NCBI RefSeq assembly: GCF_965216485.1
Contig: NZ_OZ244162.1
Coordinates: forward strand, 124,001-188,000
Length of the DNA stretch: 64,000 bases
Direction: 5' to 3'
From: Algiphilus sp965216485
GTDB taxonomy: Bacteria; Pseudomonadota; Gammaproteobacteria; Nevskiales; Nevskiaceae
Notes under the pieces: generated by a model
Databases searched by the model: none
What the model was told of the DNA's origin: nothing
Seen by the model: the letters and a program-made list of their open reading frames with translations, nothing else
Made by a program: the position numbers and the translations under genes
In this document: in pieces, positions 24,557 through 33,312 of the stretch
Layout of the letters: each line of letters starts with the position of its first letter
How positions within the stretch are numbered: position 1 is the first letter of the stretch

Positions 24557-25624
24557 CTAGGCGGTTTCGGCCAGCCGCTTGCGACGTTGCGCCACGCTGC
24601 CGGCCAGCTCGCGCAGAATCGTGACGGTGTCGTCCCAGCCCACGCAGGCGTCGGTCACGGACTTGCCGTACTCCAGTTCGCCGCCGAGGTCCTGGCGGCC
24701 TTCCTTGAGGTGGGATTCCACCATCACGCCCATGATGCGGTCGTCGCCATCGGCGATCTGTGCGCCCACATCCTGCGCGACCTGCAGCTGACGCTTGTGG
24801 TCTTTCTGGCTGTTGGCGTGCGAGAAGTCGATCATCACCTGCTCTGACAGCCCGGCCTTGGACAGGGCTGCACAGGCGGCGTCGACGCTGGCGGCGTCGT
24901 AGTTGGTACCGCTGGTGCCACCACGCAGGATGATGTGCGCATCCGGATTTCCCGTGGTCTCGAAGATGCCGACCTGTCCGTCGCGCGTCATCGACAGGAA
25001 GTGGTGCGAGTGCGCAGCCGACATGACGGCATCCACGGCCAGCTTGACGGAGCCGTCGGTGCCGTTCTTGAAGCCCACCGGGCAGGACAGGCCGGAGGCC
25101 ATCTCACGATGCAGCTGCGACTCGGTGGTGCGCGCACCGATCGCGCCCCAGCTCACCAGGTCCGCGATGTATTGCGGCGTGAGCAGATCGAGATACTCCA
25201 CGCCCGCCGGTACGCCGGATTCGGTCAGCTGCAGCAGCAACTTGCGTGCGGTCCGGATTCCGGTGTCGATATGGAAGCTATCGTCGAGGGTCGGGTCGTT
25301 GATCAGGCCCTTCCAGCCAACCGTGGTGCGCGGCTTCTCGAAATAGACCCGCATCACCACCAGTAGGTCGCGCGACAGCTGCTCACGCAGCGCACGCAGA
25401 TGTTCGGCGTATTCCAGTGCGGCCTTGGGGTCGTGAATCGAACACGGGCCGACGATCACCAGTAGACGATCGCTCTGGCCTGCGAGGATTTCCTGGATCT
25501 CCCGACGCGCGCTCAGCACGGTATCGACCGCAGCCTGCGACATGGGGTGCTCACCCTGCACTTCGGCCGGGGTCGAGACGGGGCGCACACTGCGAATGCG
25601 GGTATTTTCGGTAACAGCGGACAT
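24557..25624 (-). CDS. aroG: 3-deoxy-7-phosphoheptulonate synthase (DAHP synthase, class I)
   Basis: This 355-residue enzyme condenses phosphoenolpyruvate with erythrose 4-phosphate, the first step of aromatic amino acid synthesis. Class I (AroG/F/H) motifs are GPCSIHDPKAALEYA, MRVYFEKPRTTVGWKGLINDP, ESQLHREMASGLSCPVGFKNGT, GGTSGTNYD, IDFSHANSQKDHKRQ and GVMVESHLKEGRQ. The ATG at 25624 gives MSAVTENTRIRSVRP, the usual N-terminus. Which amino acid inhibits it cannot be read reliably. It is monocistronic, with its own terminator. Confidence 0.95.
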   Translation of the reverse strand: MSAVTENTRIRSVRPVSTPAEVQGEHPMSQAAVDTVLSARREIQEILAGQSDRLLVIVGPCSIHDPKAALEYAEHLRALREQLSRDLLVVMRVYFEKPRTTVGWKGLINDPTLDDSFHIDTGIRTARKLLLQLTESGVPAGVEYLDLLTPQYIADLVSWGAIGARTTESQLHREMASGLSCPVGFKNGTDGSVKLAVDAVMSAAHSHHFLSMTRDGQVGIFETTGNPDAHIILRGGTSGTNYDAASVDAACAALSKAGLSEQVMIDFSHANSQKDHKRQLQVAQDVGAQIADGDDRIMGVMVESHLKEGRQDLGGELEYGKSVTDACVGWDDTVTILRELAGSVAQRRKRLAETA

Positions 25625-25750
25625 GGGGAAGCCTGACGACGCCATCGTCGATCTATGATTCGGGCGCGCGATAGTAGCAGACGCAACTGAGCATTCCGAT
25701 CACCATCGGCTATCCTTCCTGCTGATCCTGCCTATCCTGCCCTGCTCGCC

Positions 25751-26701
25751 ATGATGCTTCCCCGCGTCTGCAGCCTCATCCTTCTGGGCTGCGCGGCTTC
25801 CGTCTCGCATGCCTCCGACTTCTTTCAGGTGCGCAACGAAAACCAGTTCGCACGCGCGGTGCCGTTGCCGGTGCTGCTGCCCGGCGCACCGGAGGCGGGC
25901 CAGCTCGACTTCGGCGCCCGCCTGGAGCTGACCAGTGAGTTCGCCAACCTCGCCGCTGATGACGAAGCCCTGCTGGCCGACGGTGAAGTGGTGAAGCTCA
26001 CTCTGTCGGCCAGCGGCCGATACAGCGACAACAGCCATTGGAGCGTGCGCCTGCCAGTGCTGAATCAGGGTGGCGGCTTCATGGACGACATCATCACTGA
26101 CTGGCACGACTTCTTCGGACTGCCGCAAGGCGGGCGCGACACGGCGCCCGGCGACCGCTACCGCTTTGCCTACGCACGCGAAGGCACGCTGGTGCTGGAT
26201 GTCACCGACACGGGCACGCGCCTTGGCGACATGGAGATTGCCTGGCACTACGAACCAACCAGCGGTTGGCTGTTGGGAGCGCAACTGCAGTTGCCGACCG
26301 GCGACGAGAAGCAATTGGCCGGCGGCGGCGCCTGGGGCGGTTCCGTCTGGGTCACGCGCAGCGGACAGATTGGTCGTCTCGGTGGCTTCCTCTCCGCCGG
26401 CGCCTCTGCCAATGAACGCGGCGACATCCTTCCCGAACAGCAGCACCGCGTCACCCCCTTCGCAGGCGGCGGTGTCAGCCTGCGCGTCTTCGACTGGGCG
26501 ACCGCCGTCACGCAGATTTATGTGCACCGCGCGCCCTTCAAGGACAGCGAGATCGAAACCCTGGGCCGCGACAGCGTGCAGCTGTCGGTGGGTGCGGTTT
26601 TCCGCCCCACCGCCAGCACACGCTTGCACCTGCTCTTCCAGGAGGATCTGGGCGTCTACGCCTCACCCGACTTCAGCATGCAGGCCGCGCTCTACTGGTG
26701 A
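25751..26701 (+). CDS. DUF3187-family envelope protein
   Basis: The protein has 316 residues and a Sec signal peptide (MMLPRVCSLILLGCAASVSH, cleaved near SHAS). The mature N-terminus DFFQVRNENQFARAVPLP is the typical start of DUF3187 proteins. The rest is beta-strand-rich with outer-membrane-like strands (WLLGAQLQLPTGD, TRLHLLFQEDLGVYAS), ending in a C-terminal aromatic (AALYW). It is probably an outer-membrane barrel of unknown function. The start may be 25751 or 25754. The last 39 bases overlap the convergent azoreductase gene. Confidence 0.8.
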   Translation: MMLPRVCSLILLGCAASVSHASDFFQVRNENQFARAVPLPVLLPGAPEAGQLDFGARLELTSEFANLAADDEALLADGEVVKLTLSASGRYSDNSHWSVRLPVLNQGGGFMDDIITDWHDFFGLPQGGRDTAPGDRYRFAYAREGTLVLDVTDTGTRLGDMEIAWHYEPTSGWLLGAQLQLPTGDEKQLAGGGAWGGSVWVTRSGQIGRLGGFLSAGASANERGDILPEQQHRVTPFAGGGVSLRVFDWATAVTQIYVHRAPFKDSEIETLGRDSVQLSVGAVFRPTASTRLHLLFQEDLGVYASPDFSMQAALYW

Positions 26702-27325
26702 GGCCGGTGCCGCTTCGGCGCGCCAGGTGGCGAGCACGCGGTCGATCTGCCCGCGCGCCTGCGACATCGCCTGCGTAACCGCGTCTTCGCCGCCCGCCGT
26801 GCCCTGGGCAGACACCACATCCATCGCGGGGATCCCCATGAAGCCGAACAGCTGGCGCGCCATCGGCGTGAGCAGATCCATGCCCCCGGGCGCTTCTTCA
26901 TAGGCACCGCCGCTGGTGTAGAGCAGCAAGGCCTTGTGGCTGGTCAGCCAACCCTCGTACCGACCGTCGCGGATGGTCCAGGTGCGATCCTTCTGGATCA
27001 CCGCATCGAACCAGGCCTTGACGGCCCCCGGCAGCCCGAAGTTGTACATCGGCGTGGCCAGAATGACATGGTCAGCCGCGCGCAGCGCATCCACATAGTG
27101 GTCCAGCGGCGCCAGCGCCTGGGCCGCCTCGGCATCCACCGACTGTCCGAGATAGTTGCGCTGGATATAGGCGTCCACGGTGCGCTGGTCCAGGGCCGGT
27201 GGCAGAGGTGCCGCCAGATCGCTCACGGTGACCGACGAGGGATCGAGTTGCGACACGGCGTAATCCACCAGTTGCGCCGTGCGCGAGCCAGTACGCGGGG
27301 TATAGCGAACGATATGCACCTTCAT
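26663..27325 (-). CDS. azoR: FMN-dependent NADH-azoreductase-like flavoprotein
   Basis: The protein has 220 residues and a flavodoxin-like fold. MKVHIVRYTPRTGSRTAQLVD is the phosphate-binding start, ATPMYNFGLPGAVKAWFDAVI the FMN/dimer motif of AzoR/NQO-type enzymes, and LLLYTSGGAYEE the second flavin loop. It would reduce quinones, azo or nitro compounds with NAD(P)H as an electrophile/oxidant defence. It is divergent from a LysR regulator with a palindromic operator between, the classical arrangement for inducer-responsive quinone reductases. The 3' end overlaps the DUF3187 gene tail-to-tail. Confidence 0.85.
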   Translation of the reverse strand: MKVHIVRYTPRTGSRTAQLVDYAVSQLDPSSVTVSDLAAPLPPALDQRTVDAYIQRNYLGQSVDAEAAQALAPLDHYVDALRAADHVILATPMYNFGLPGAVKAWFDAVIQKDRTWTIRDGRYEGWLTSHKALLLYTSGGAYEEAPGGMDLLTPMARQLFGFMGIPAMDVVSAQGTAGGEDAVTQAMSQARGQIDRVLATWRAEAAPASPVERGLHAEVG

Positions 27326-27405
27326 GACTTCACTCCTACTGAATGGTGCAATGGAGTCTGTGCGAATCGCTCCGCCCCGAAAACCGGAATGTTTAGCGTA
27401 TAGAA

Positions 27406-27420
27406 TTCAATCAAATTGAA
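27406..27420. promoter_or_regulatory. LysR-type operator between azoR and its regulator
   Basis: TTCAATCAAATTGAA is a perfect 5-5-5 palindrome with the T-N11-A core of LysR-type binding sites. It ends 8 bases before the regulator start and lies in the 103-base divergent spacer, so it could serve autoregulation and azoR activation together. Confidence 0.65.
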
Positions 27421-27428
27421 CGCTTGAG

Positions 27429-28367
27429 ATGGCCATGCGCCTCAGCCTCGACGCACTGCGTACCCTCGAAACCATCGCCGATGCCGGCAACTTCGCGCGC
27501 GCCGCGGAGCGCCTGCATCGGGTGCCATCGGCCCTGACCTACACCGTGCAGAAACTGGAGTCGGACTACGACCTGGTGTTGTTCGAGCGCGTCGGGCGCC
27601 GCATGCAGCTCACGGCGGCGGGTCAGGCAGTGGTCGACGAAGCGCGTGCACTGCTACGCCACGCCGAGGCCGCGGAGAACCGCTTTCGGAAACTGGGGGA
27701 AGGCTGGGAGGCACGGCTCACCGTCGCGGTGGATGCGATGTTGCGGATCGAATGGCTGTTTCCAATCGTGGCCGCCTTTGATGCCAAGGAGACGCGCACG
27801 GCGCTGCGACTGAACGAAGAAACCCTGGGTGGACCGTGGGATGCGCTGATTGAAGGGCGCGCCGATATCGCGGTCGCGGGTGGCGAAGCGCCGGCAGGCT
27901 ACGGCATCAGCAGCAGCCTGCTGGCCGAAATCACCTGGGATTTCGCCTGCGCCCCGCACCACCCGCTGGCAGACATCGCCGCCGGGGCGTCCCGCCCGCT
28001 GACGGCGGCCACCATCCGCCGCTTTCGCGCGGTGGTGGCATCGGACACGGCGCGCAAGCTGGCGGCGCGCACCTCCGGCGTGCAGGAGGGCCAACCGATC
28101 CTGGCGGTCTCAGGTGTACTCAACAAGATTCGCGCCCAGGCTGCCGGTCTCGGCGTCGGCTTTGTGCCCCGGCATCTGGCTCAGCCCTGGTTTGACGACG
28201 GCCGCCTGTTGCGCATCGCGGTAGAAGTACCGCGGGAGCGCACCCGGTTGCTGGTGGCGTGGCGGAGCGGCGAGCAGGGCCTTGCTCTCAATTGGTTTCG
28301 GGACGCGCTGCGCGAGGATGCCGCGCTACGCGCGCATCTGAGCTGCGCGCCGGCCAGTGCAGGCTGA
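27429..28367 (+). CDS. LysR-type transcriptional regulator (probable azoR regulator)
   Basis: The protein has 312 residues. The N-terminal winged helix-turn-helix is LRTLETIADAGNFARAAERL followed by VPSALTYTVQKLESDYDLVLF. This is the YtrB/AaeR-like subgroup in which a Tyr-Thr replaces the common Ser-x-Ser recognition helix. The effector domain (about 90-295) has a normal layout. The divergent position next to azoR and the palindrome just upstream suggest it controls both. The ligand is unknown; quinones or electrophiles are a reasonable inference. Confidence 0.88.
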   Translation: MAMRLSLDALRTLETIADAGNFARAAERLHRVPSALTYTVQKLESDYDLVLFERVGRRMQLTAAGQAVVDEARALLRHAEAAENRFRKLGEGWEARLTVAVDAMLRIEWLFPIVAAFDAKETRTALRLNEETLGGPWDALIEGRADIAVAGGEAPAGYGISSSLLAEITWDFACAPHHPLADIAAGASRPLTAATIRRFRAVVASDTARKLAARTSGVQEGQPILAVSGVLNKIRAQAAGLGVGFVPRHLAQPWFDDGRLLRIAVEVPRERTRLLVAWRSGEQGLALNWFRDALREDAALRAHLSCAPASAG

Positions 28368-28369
28368 AT

Positions 28370-28843
28370 TCACCAGATGGCCCGCATGGCCCCTGCAAAG
28401 AGCACTGCGGCCCCGCCGACTTCGGCAATGATCAGGGCCACCATGAAGCCGTGTACCGCCAAGCCCGACACCGTGCCCGACCCGAGCGTATGCGGGGCAC
28501 GCAGCTGGTTGTCGGTATCCGCCAACCAGCCGTGCAGTACGTAACTGCCAATCGCCAGCGCAAAGAACAGCACGGATGCAGCCACGGCGACGGTGTTGAC
28601 CGCATCGGACCAGACCGAGAACCAGGCCAGGGCAGCCAGCACCAGAGACGCGAAGCTGTAGAGCAGACTGGCACGATGCGCAATATCCACGTAGGGGTGC
28701 GCCTGTGCCTCGGCGCTGTGTGCAATCTGCCAGTACTTCCACACCCCGGTGAGCAGCCCCACCAGCAGGAAGGCCCCCGCCGCCGTCAGCGCCAAGCGTG
28801 TTGCGTCGTCGAGCACGAGGCTCGCCATCGATTGGGTATCCAA
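28370..28843 (-). CDS. Four-helix membrane protein of unknown function
   Basis: The protein has 157 residues from a TTG at 28843, which sits seven bases after GGAG. The ATG at 28828 is the alternative, 152 residues, but is poorly placed for that site. Four membrane helices are evident (about 20-40, 62-80, 86-106, 135-155), with HRASLLYSFASLVLAALAWF the most distinctive stretch. I do not recognise the family, though similar small proteins occur in gammaproteobacteria. Its stop is two bases from the convergent LysR gene stop. Confidence 0.65.
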   Translation of the reverse strand: MDTQSMASLVLDDATRLALTAAGAFLLVGLLTGVWKYWQIAHSAEAQAHPYVDIAHRASLLYSFASLVLAALAWFSVWSDAVNTVAVAASVLFFALAIGSYVLHGWLADTDNQLRAPHTLGSGTVSGLAVHGFMVALIIAEVGGAAVLFAGAMRAIW

Positions 28844-28907
28844 TTGCTGTCTCCGGTCAATGCGGCACGCATAATGACGCCTTTGACTGCTCAGCACACC
28901 GCACGCC

Positions 28908-29441
28908 ATGAACGAATCCGGCGCATTCCAGGCTCTTGATGTCGCACTGCCCGGCTTGACGCAGTACCTCTGGCTCAGCGCCCTGGCCTTGGCGCCATTG
29001 GCCCTCGTGCTGCTACTACGCGCGATATTGCCGGGTTATCAGCGACTGCCGGCGCCCGTGGCGTCCGGAATCCCGCTGGCTCTCGGCATCATCGGTGCCA
29101 CCGTGGCCGCCATCGGTTGTTGGCTGATCAGCGTCAACGGCGTCTGGCGCGACGACAGCACCCTCTACCTGCGAGCCAGCCGCGCCTTTTCGGCCGACAT
29201 CCCCCTTGCCGAGATTCGCACCAGCGCGGCTCAGCCACTGCAATTCGACAGCCTCGAGGCGGTGGGTCGCATCCGTACCCCGGGCTACGCCGCCGGCTGG
29301 TACGAAGACCGTACTGGCCGCAAGGTCTTCGTGCTCTGGGCCGGGCAGACGCTGACGCGCATCCCGACCGAACGCGAATACGATCTGGCTCTTGGCATTG
29401 CCAACCCGGATGCGCTGAAGACGGGTGCGGCCAGCCGCTGA
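28908..29441 (+). CDS. Membrane protein with C-terminal PH-like soluble domain, unknown function
   Basis: The protein has 177 residues. Two hydrophobic segments (about 20-42 and 52-78) are followed by a soluble beta-rich domain of about 95 residues (DDSTLYLRASRAFSADIPLAEI to TREYDLAL region). That domain resembles bacterial PH-like domains of YdbS/DUF304-type proteins. The resemblance is only topological, so no role is assigned. It is divergent from the four-helix protein gene. Confidence 0.65.
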   Translation: MNESGAFQALDVALPGLTQYLWLSALALAPLALVLLLRAILPGYQRLPAPVASGIPLALGIIGATVAAIGCWLISVNGVWRDDSTLYLRASRAFSADIPLAEIRTSAAQPLQFDSLEAVGRIRTPGYAAGWYEDRTGRKVFVLWAGQTLTRIPTEREYDLALGIANPDALKTGAASR

Positions 29442-29485
29442 GGCTGTGCTAGCGTAGAGAAAAGCGCACAAAAAGAGACGGCATC

Positions 29486-30217
29486 ATGAAGCAACGTGTT
29501 TTCCTCGGCGTGTTCCTAGCCGCCGTGTCAGGGGCTGCCCAGGCAGCGGATCTCGGGGTGGGCCTACGCGCTTCTACCCTCGGCCTGGGTGCCGAAGTCT
29601 CTATCACGATGCTGGATGGTTTGAATCTGCGCATTCCGGTCAGCGGCTTCAACTACAGCGACGACATCACCGAGGACGACATTCGCTACGACGCCGATCT
29701 GGAACTGCTGACGGTTGGGCTGCTCGCGGACTATCACGTCTTTGGTGGCGGCTTCCACATCACCGGCGGCGTCGCCAGCAACGGCAACGAACTCAAGCTG
29801 CTGGCCAGCGAAGCCACCGGCAACGAGAGTTTCCAGGTCGGCAATCAGACCTATGTCTCGGACCCCGATGATCCCTTCGAACTCCGCGCGGGTCTGGATT
29901 TCAATTCTGTCGCCCCCTACCTCGGCATCGGCTGGGGCAACGCTGCCAGCGGCAAGGGCAATATCTACTTCAAGTTCGAGCTTGGCGCGCTGTTCCAGGG
30001 CAGCCCGCAGGCCTCCGCCTCGGCGTCGGGTAGCGCCTGCAACGAGTCGCCCCAGACCTGCTCAGTGACGTCCTTCGACGTCGAAGGCAACGACCCGCGC
30101 GCACAGCAGTTCCGCGAAGAACTGGAACGCGAGCGTCGCGCACTCGAGGAGCAGATCGACGAGTTCGATATCTACCCGGTTGTGGGCCTGTCCATCGGCT
30201 ATCGCTTTCTGCGCTGA
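29486..30217 (+). CDS. Outer-membrane beta-barrel protein
   Basis: The protein has 243 residues and a clear signal peptide (MKQRVFLGVFLAAVSGAAQA). Barrel-like strands run through the mature part: LGVGLRASTLGLGAEVSI, LRIPVSGFNYS, LGIGWGNAA, YFKFELGALFQGS. The protein ends YPVVGLSIGYRFLR with a conserved near-C-terminal aromatic. A periplasmic or surface loop (about 180-225) holds a cysteine pair (CNESPQTCS) and a charged helix rich in Glu/Arg (FREELERERRALEEQIDEF). The role is unknown. AAAGAGACGG precedes the ATG. Confidence 0.75.
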   Translation: MKQRVFLGVFLAAVSGAAQAADLGVGLRASTLGLGAEVSITMLDGLNLRIPVSGFNYSDDITEDDIRYDADLELLTVGLLADYHVFGGGFHITGGVASNGNELKLLASEATGNESFQVGNQTYVSDPDDPFELRAGLDFNSVAPYLGIGWGNAASGKGNIYFKFELGALFQGSPQASASASGSACNESPQTCSVTSFDVEGNDPRAQQFREELERERRALEEQIDEFDIYPVVGLSIGYRFLR

Positions 30218-30238
30218 GACCGCTCAAAGACAAACCCC

Positions 30239-30979
30239 GTGCTGACCGCCCTGCTCTGCCTCGCCGCCTTTGCGACCGCGGCGGTCTCTGGGGCTCTGGG
30301 TTTGGGCGGTGGCACCTTGCTGATTGCGGTGCTCTTCGCCGCCGGCATGCCGCCCGCCGAAGCCGTTCCCCTCTTCGCATTGGTGCAGCTGGCCGCCAAC
30401 GGCAGTCGCAGCCTGCGCTATCTGCGAGCTGTGGACGGGCGCGCCTTGCTCTGGTTCAGCGGTATCAGCATTCCTTTGGCCATTCTGTGCGCGCCTTTGG
30501 CGGTGTATATTCCGGCGGCTGCCGCTTCCGTCACGCTGGGCGCCTTCATCCTGTGGTCGCTGCTTCCTCGCCCCGCCGGGCGCCGCGCACACTGGCCGCC
30601 TTCGGCCGCCTATGCCGCGGCCGGTGCGCTCAACGGGACCGTGGGGATGGTCATCGGTGCCACGGGGCTGATCGTCGGGCGCCTGCTGCTGCAACCCGAC
30701 TGGCCGCGGCCGCGCATTGTCGGCACGGTGGCCGCCACCCAGGCCATGGGCCATCTGGTCAAGATCCTGGCCTTTGCCTTGAGCGGGGCGATGCTGCTTG
30801 ACCAGCCGACGCTTGTCTTTGGCATGGTGCTGGCTGCCATTGCCGGCACCCAGCTCGGCACGCGCTGGGGTGATCGCCTATCCGACCGACACTTTCACAC
30901 GGCCTTTCGGTGGACCCTCGTCCTGCTCGCCGCCCACCTGCTGATCAGCGGCATAATCGCGCTATGGACAACCTACTGA
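30239..30979 (+). CDS. TSUP/TauE-SafE family permease
   Basis: This 246-residue membrane protein has about eight helices. The family repeat motif appears as GALGLGGGTLLIAVLFAAGMPP in the first half and GTVGMVIGATGLIVGRLLL in the second. The PTLVFGMVLAAIAGTQLGTRWGDRL segment is typical near the C-terminus. Family members export or import small anions such as sulfite, sulfoacetate or taurine; the substrate here is unknown. The start is GTG. The last 16 bases overlap the thioesterase gene, so the two may be coupled. Confidence 0.85.
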   Translation: MLTALLCLAAFATAAVSGALGLGGGTLLIAVLFAAGMPPAEAVPLFALVQLAANGSRSLRYLRAVDGRALLWFSGISIPLAILCAPLAVYIPAAAASVTLGAFILWSLLPRPAGRRAHWPPSAAYAAAGALNGTVGMVIGATGLIVGRLLLQPDWPRPRIVGTVAATQAMGHLVKILAFALSGAMLLDQPTLVFGMVLAAIAGTQLGTRWGDRLSDRHFHTAFRWTLVLLAAHLLISGIIALWTTY

Positions 30980-31380
30980 GCGCGGAGCGCGTCGAAGCCA
31001 TCATCCACGCCGGCCTGCCCGAGGCCGAAGCCATCCGCGTACGGGTGGAGTCGGTCGGCAACGGGCAGGCCAGCATTCGCATCCCCTTTTCGCCGCGCAT
31101 GCTGCGTCCCGGAGAGCGCGTATCAGGGCCCACGCTGTTTGCGGCCATCGATACCGCCATGTACGCCGTGGTGCTCGCGCACATCGGCGAGAAGCCGATG
31201 GCCGTGACTTCCGATATCAATCTTCACTTTCTGCGCGCCTGTGCCCCACGCGACATCATCGCCGAGGCGCGGATTCTCAAGCTTGGCAAGCGCCTGGCCG
31301 TGATGAGCGTGTCGGTCGGCGCGGTCGACGAGCCGCCGGCGGTCCACGCCACCGGCAGCTACTCGCTTCCCCCAGACTGA
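30964..31380 (+). CDS. PaaI-type hotdog-fold thioesterase
   Basis: The protein has 138 residues. The single hotdog domain shows GPTLFAAIDTAMYAVVLAHIG (central helix) and AVTSDINLHFLRACAPRDIIAEARI, the strand pair typical of PaaI/YbgC-like acyl-CoA thioesterases. The substrate is unknown; by family it hydrolyses acyl- or aryl-CoA in the cytoplasm. The ATG at 30964 lies inside the end of the TSUP gene. An earlier in-frame start only extends into that gene and adds no family sequence. Confidence 0.85.
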   Translation: MDNLLSAERVEAIIHAGLPEAEAIRVRVESVGNGQASIRIPFSPRMLRPGERVSGPTLFAAIDTAMYAVVLAHIGEKPMAVTSDINLHFLRACAPRDIIAEARILKLGKRLAVMSVSVGAVDEPPAVHATGSYSLPPD

Positions 31381-31386
31381 TACCGG

Positions 31387-32754
31387 CTACAGCACTCCCG
31401 GCAGCCAGGTCGCAAGGACCGGGACCAGCGCGACCAGCATCAGCACGGCGACCTGAATGCCGATGAAGGGCACCGCGCCCCGGTAGATGTCGGTGGTCGC
31501 CAGCGCCGGTGGCGCGACACCGCGCAGATAGAACAGGGCGAAGCCAAAGGGCGGCGTCAGAAAACTGGTCTGCAGGTTGATCGCCATCAGCACGCCCAGC
31601 CAGACCGGGTCTAGCCCCATCATCAGCAGCGGCACCGCCACGATCGGGACGACCACGAAGACAATCTCGATGAAATCGAGCACAAATCCCAGAAAGAACA
31701 TCAGTACCATTACGCTGATGAGCGCACCGACCGCACCACCGGGCAGTGCCTGCAGGGCTGCCTGAATCAGCCCGTCCCCACCATAGGCGTTGAACACCAT
31801 GGAGAAGGTGGAGGCACCCAGCAGAATCATGAAGACCATCGCTGTGACGACCACCGTCTGCCGTGCCGTGGCGCGCAGCTCCTTGAGACTGAGCCGCCCT
31901 TTCATTGCCGCCAGCAGTACTGCACCCGCAGCCCCAATGCCGGCCGCCTCCGTGGCCGTGGCGAAGCCACCGAGAATGGTGCCGAGCACCAGGATGATGA
32001 GTGCGACGGGGGGCAGCAGTGCCGTGACCACCGTCATGAGCGATGGCAGCGGCGCATCCGAAGCCATCGCGCCCATATCGCCACGCCGCGCGGCGCGTTG
32101 GGCCGCAAATAGGACGTAGCCCACGTAGAACAGGACGAGTACGAGACCGGGGATGAGGGCCCCGGCAAAGAGATCGCCCACCGAGACCGTCTCCACCGAC
32201 CAGACGCCCGAGCGCAACTGGGCCTGCTGATAAGCGGCGGAAAGCACATCGCCCAGCAGCACCAAGACAATGGATGGTGGAATCACCTGCCCCAGCGTGC
32301 CCGAGGCACAGATCGCACCGCTCGCCAGTCGCGGCGACACGCCACGCTCCAGCAGGGTGGGTAATGAAATCAATCCCATTGCGACCACGGTGGCGCCGAC
32401 AATGCCGGTACTGGCAGCCAGCAGCGCGCCCACCACCACGACGGAGGCCAGCAGACCGCCACGCACGCGCCCGAACAGCGCGCCCATGGTCTGCAGAAGC
32501 TGCTCAGCCAGCTTGCTGCGTTCGAGCATGACCCCCATGAACACGAACAAGGGCACCGCCATCAACGTGACGTTGGTCATCGTGCCGTAGGTGCGACTGG
32601 CGATATCGAGCAGATCACCCGGCGACAGAGCGCCCAGCGCCATACCGAGACCGGCAAACCAGAGCGCGACCCCGGCCAGGGTGAAGGCCACGGGATACCC
32701 CAGCAGCAGCGTCGCACAGACCGCGAAGAACATGAGGATGGCGATCCATTCCAT
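31387..32754 (-). CDS. dctM: TRAP transporter large permease subunit (DctM)
   Basis: This 455-residue inner-membrane subunit of a tripartite ATP-independent periplasmic transporter has about twelve helices. Family motifs are PLFVFMGVMLERSKLAEQLL, GRVRGGLLASVVVVGALLAASTGIVGATVVAMG (in parts), ASGTLGQVIPPSIVLVLLG and LLGASTFSMVFN. It is immediately downstream of dctQ, its ATG following the dctQ stop directly. It imports a carboxylate or similar solute with Na+ or H+. The periplasmic binding protein that would define the substrate is not in this cluster. Confidence 0.93.
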   Translation of the reverse strand: MEWIAILMFFAVCATLLLGYPVAFTLAGVALWFAGLGMALGALSPGDLLDIASRTYGTMTNVTLMAVPLFVFMGVMLERSKLAEQLLQTMGALFGRVRGGLLASVVVVGALLAASTGIVGATVVAMGLISLPTLLERGVSPRLASGAICASGTLGQVIPPSIVLVLLGDVLSAAYQQAQLRSGVWSVETVSVGDLFAGALIPGLVLVLFYVGYVLFAAQRAARRGDMGAMASDAPLPSLMTVVTALLPPVALIILVLGTILGGFATATEAAGIGAAGAVLLAAMKGRLSLKELRATARQTVVVTAMVFMILLGASTFSMVFNAYGGDGLIQAALQALPGGAVGALISVMVLMFFLGFVLDFIEIVFVVVPIVAVPLLMMGLDPVWLGVLMAINLQTSFLTPPFGFALFYLRGVAPPALATTDIYRGAVPFIGIQVAVLMLVALVPVLATWLPGVL

Positions 32755-33312
32755 CTAGAGCCCCTCCTCATGATGCGGCGGCGCCAGTGGCTGCTCTTCG
32801 ACGGCCAGCAACCAGGCGGAGGCCAGCGCCTGCGTCGCCAATTGCAAGGCGGCAAACGGCATCAGCGTCTTGAGCAGATAGACAAAGGGCAGGCCGGAGG
32901 TCTCCACCGACCTTTCCCCAATGCGCCATGACTCCATGACATAGGGCGTACTCGCCCACAGCAGGAACAGCGCGAAGGGCAACAGCAGCAACAGGTGCCC
33001 CAGGACCTCGATGCGGCGCTGCACATGGGGCGCGAAGCGGGTGCGCAAGACATCCACCCGTACATGCCCGTCCACGACAATGACGCCGGCCGCCGCCAGC
33101 AGGAAGATGGCAGCGTGCAGATACTGCGCCGATTCCTGCAGCCAGATGGGTCCGAGGGAGAAGCCGTAGCGCAGCACCACCACGCTGACGAAGATCGCGA
33201 CCATGGCCACGGCCAGCCAGGCCATGGCGCGCGCGACCCACTGGTTGAAGGCCTGCACGACACGGGCTGCCCGCGTCAGGACACGCACCAGAGGGTGGCT
33301 CGACTCGCTCAC
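32755..33312 (-). CDS. dctQ: TRAP transporter small permease subunit (DctQ)
   Basis: The protein has 185 residues and four membrane helices. The segment FSLGPIWLQESAQYLHAAIFLLAAAG and VDGHVRVDVLRTRFAPHVQRRIE correspond to the conserved DctQ core (W..E..RY and HVRVD motif). It overlaps thrB by four bases at its start and abuts dctM at its end, so thrB-dctQ-dctM appear to be translated together. This neighbourhood gives no clue to the substrate. Confidence 0.9.
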   Translation of the reverse strand: MSESSHPLVRVLTRAARVVQAFNQWVARAMAWLAVAMVAIFVSVVVLRYGFSLGPIWLQESAQYLHAAIFLLAAAGVIVVDGHVRVDVLRTRFAPHVQRRIEVLGHLLLLLPFALFLLWASTPYVMESWRIGERSVETSGLPFVYLLKTLMPFAALQLATQALASAWLLAVEEQPLAPPHHEEGL

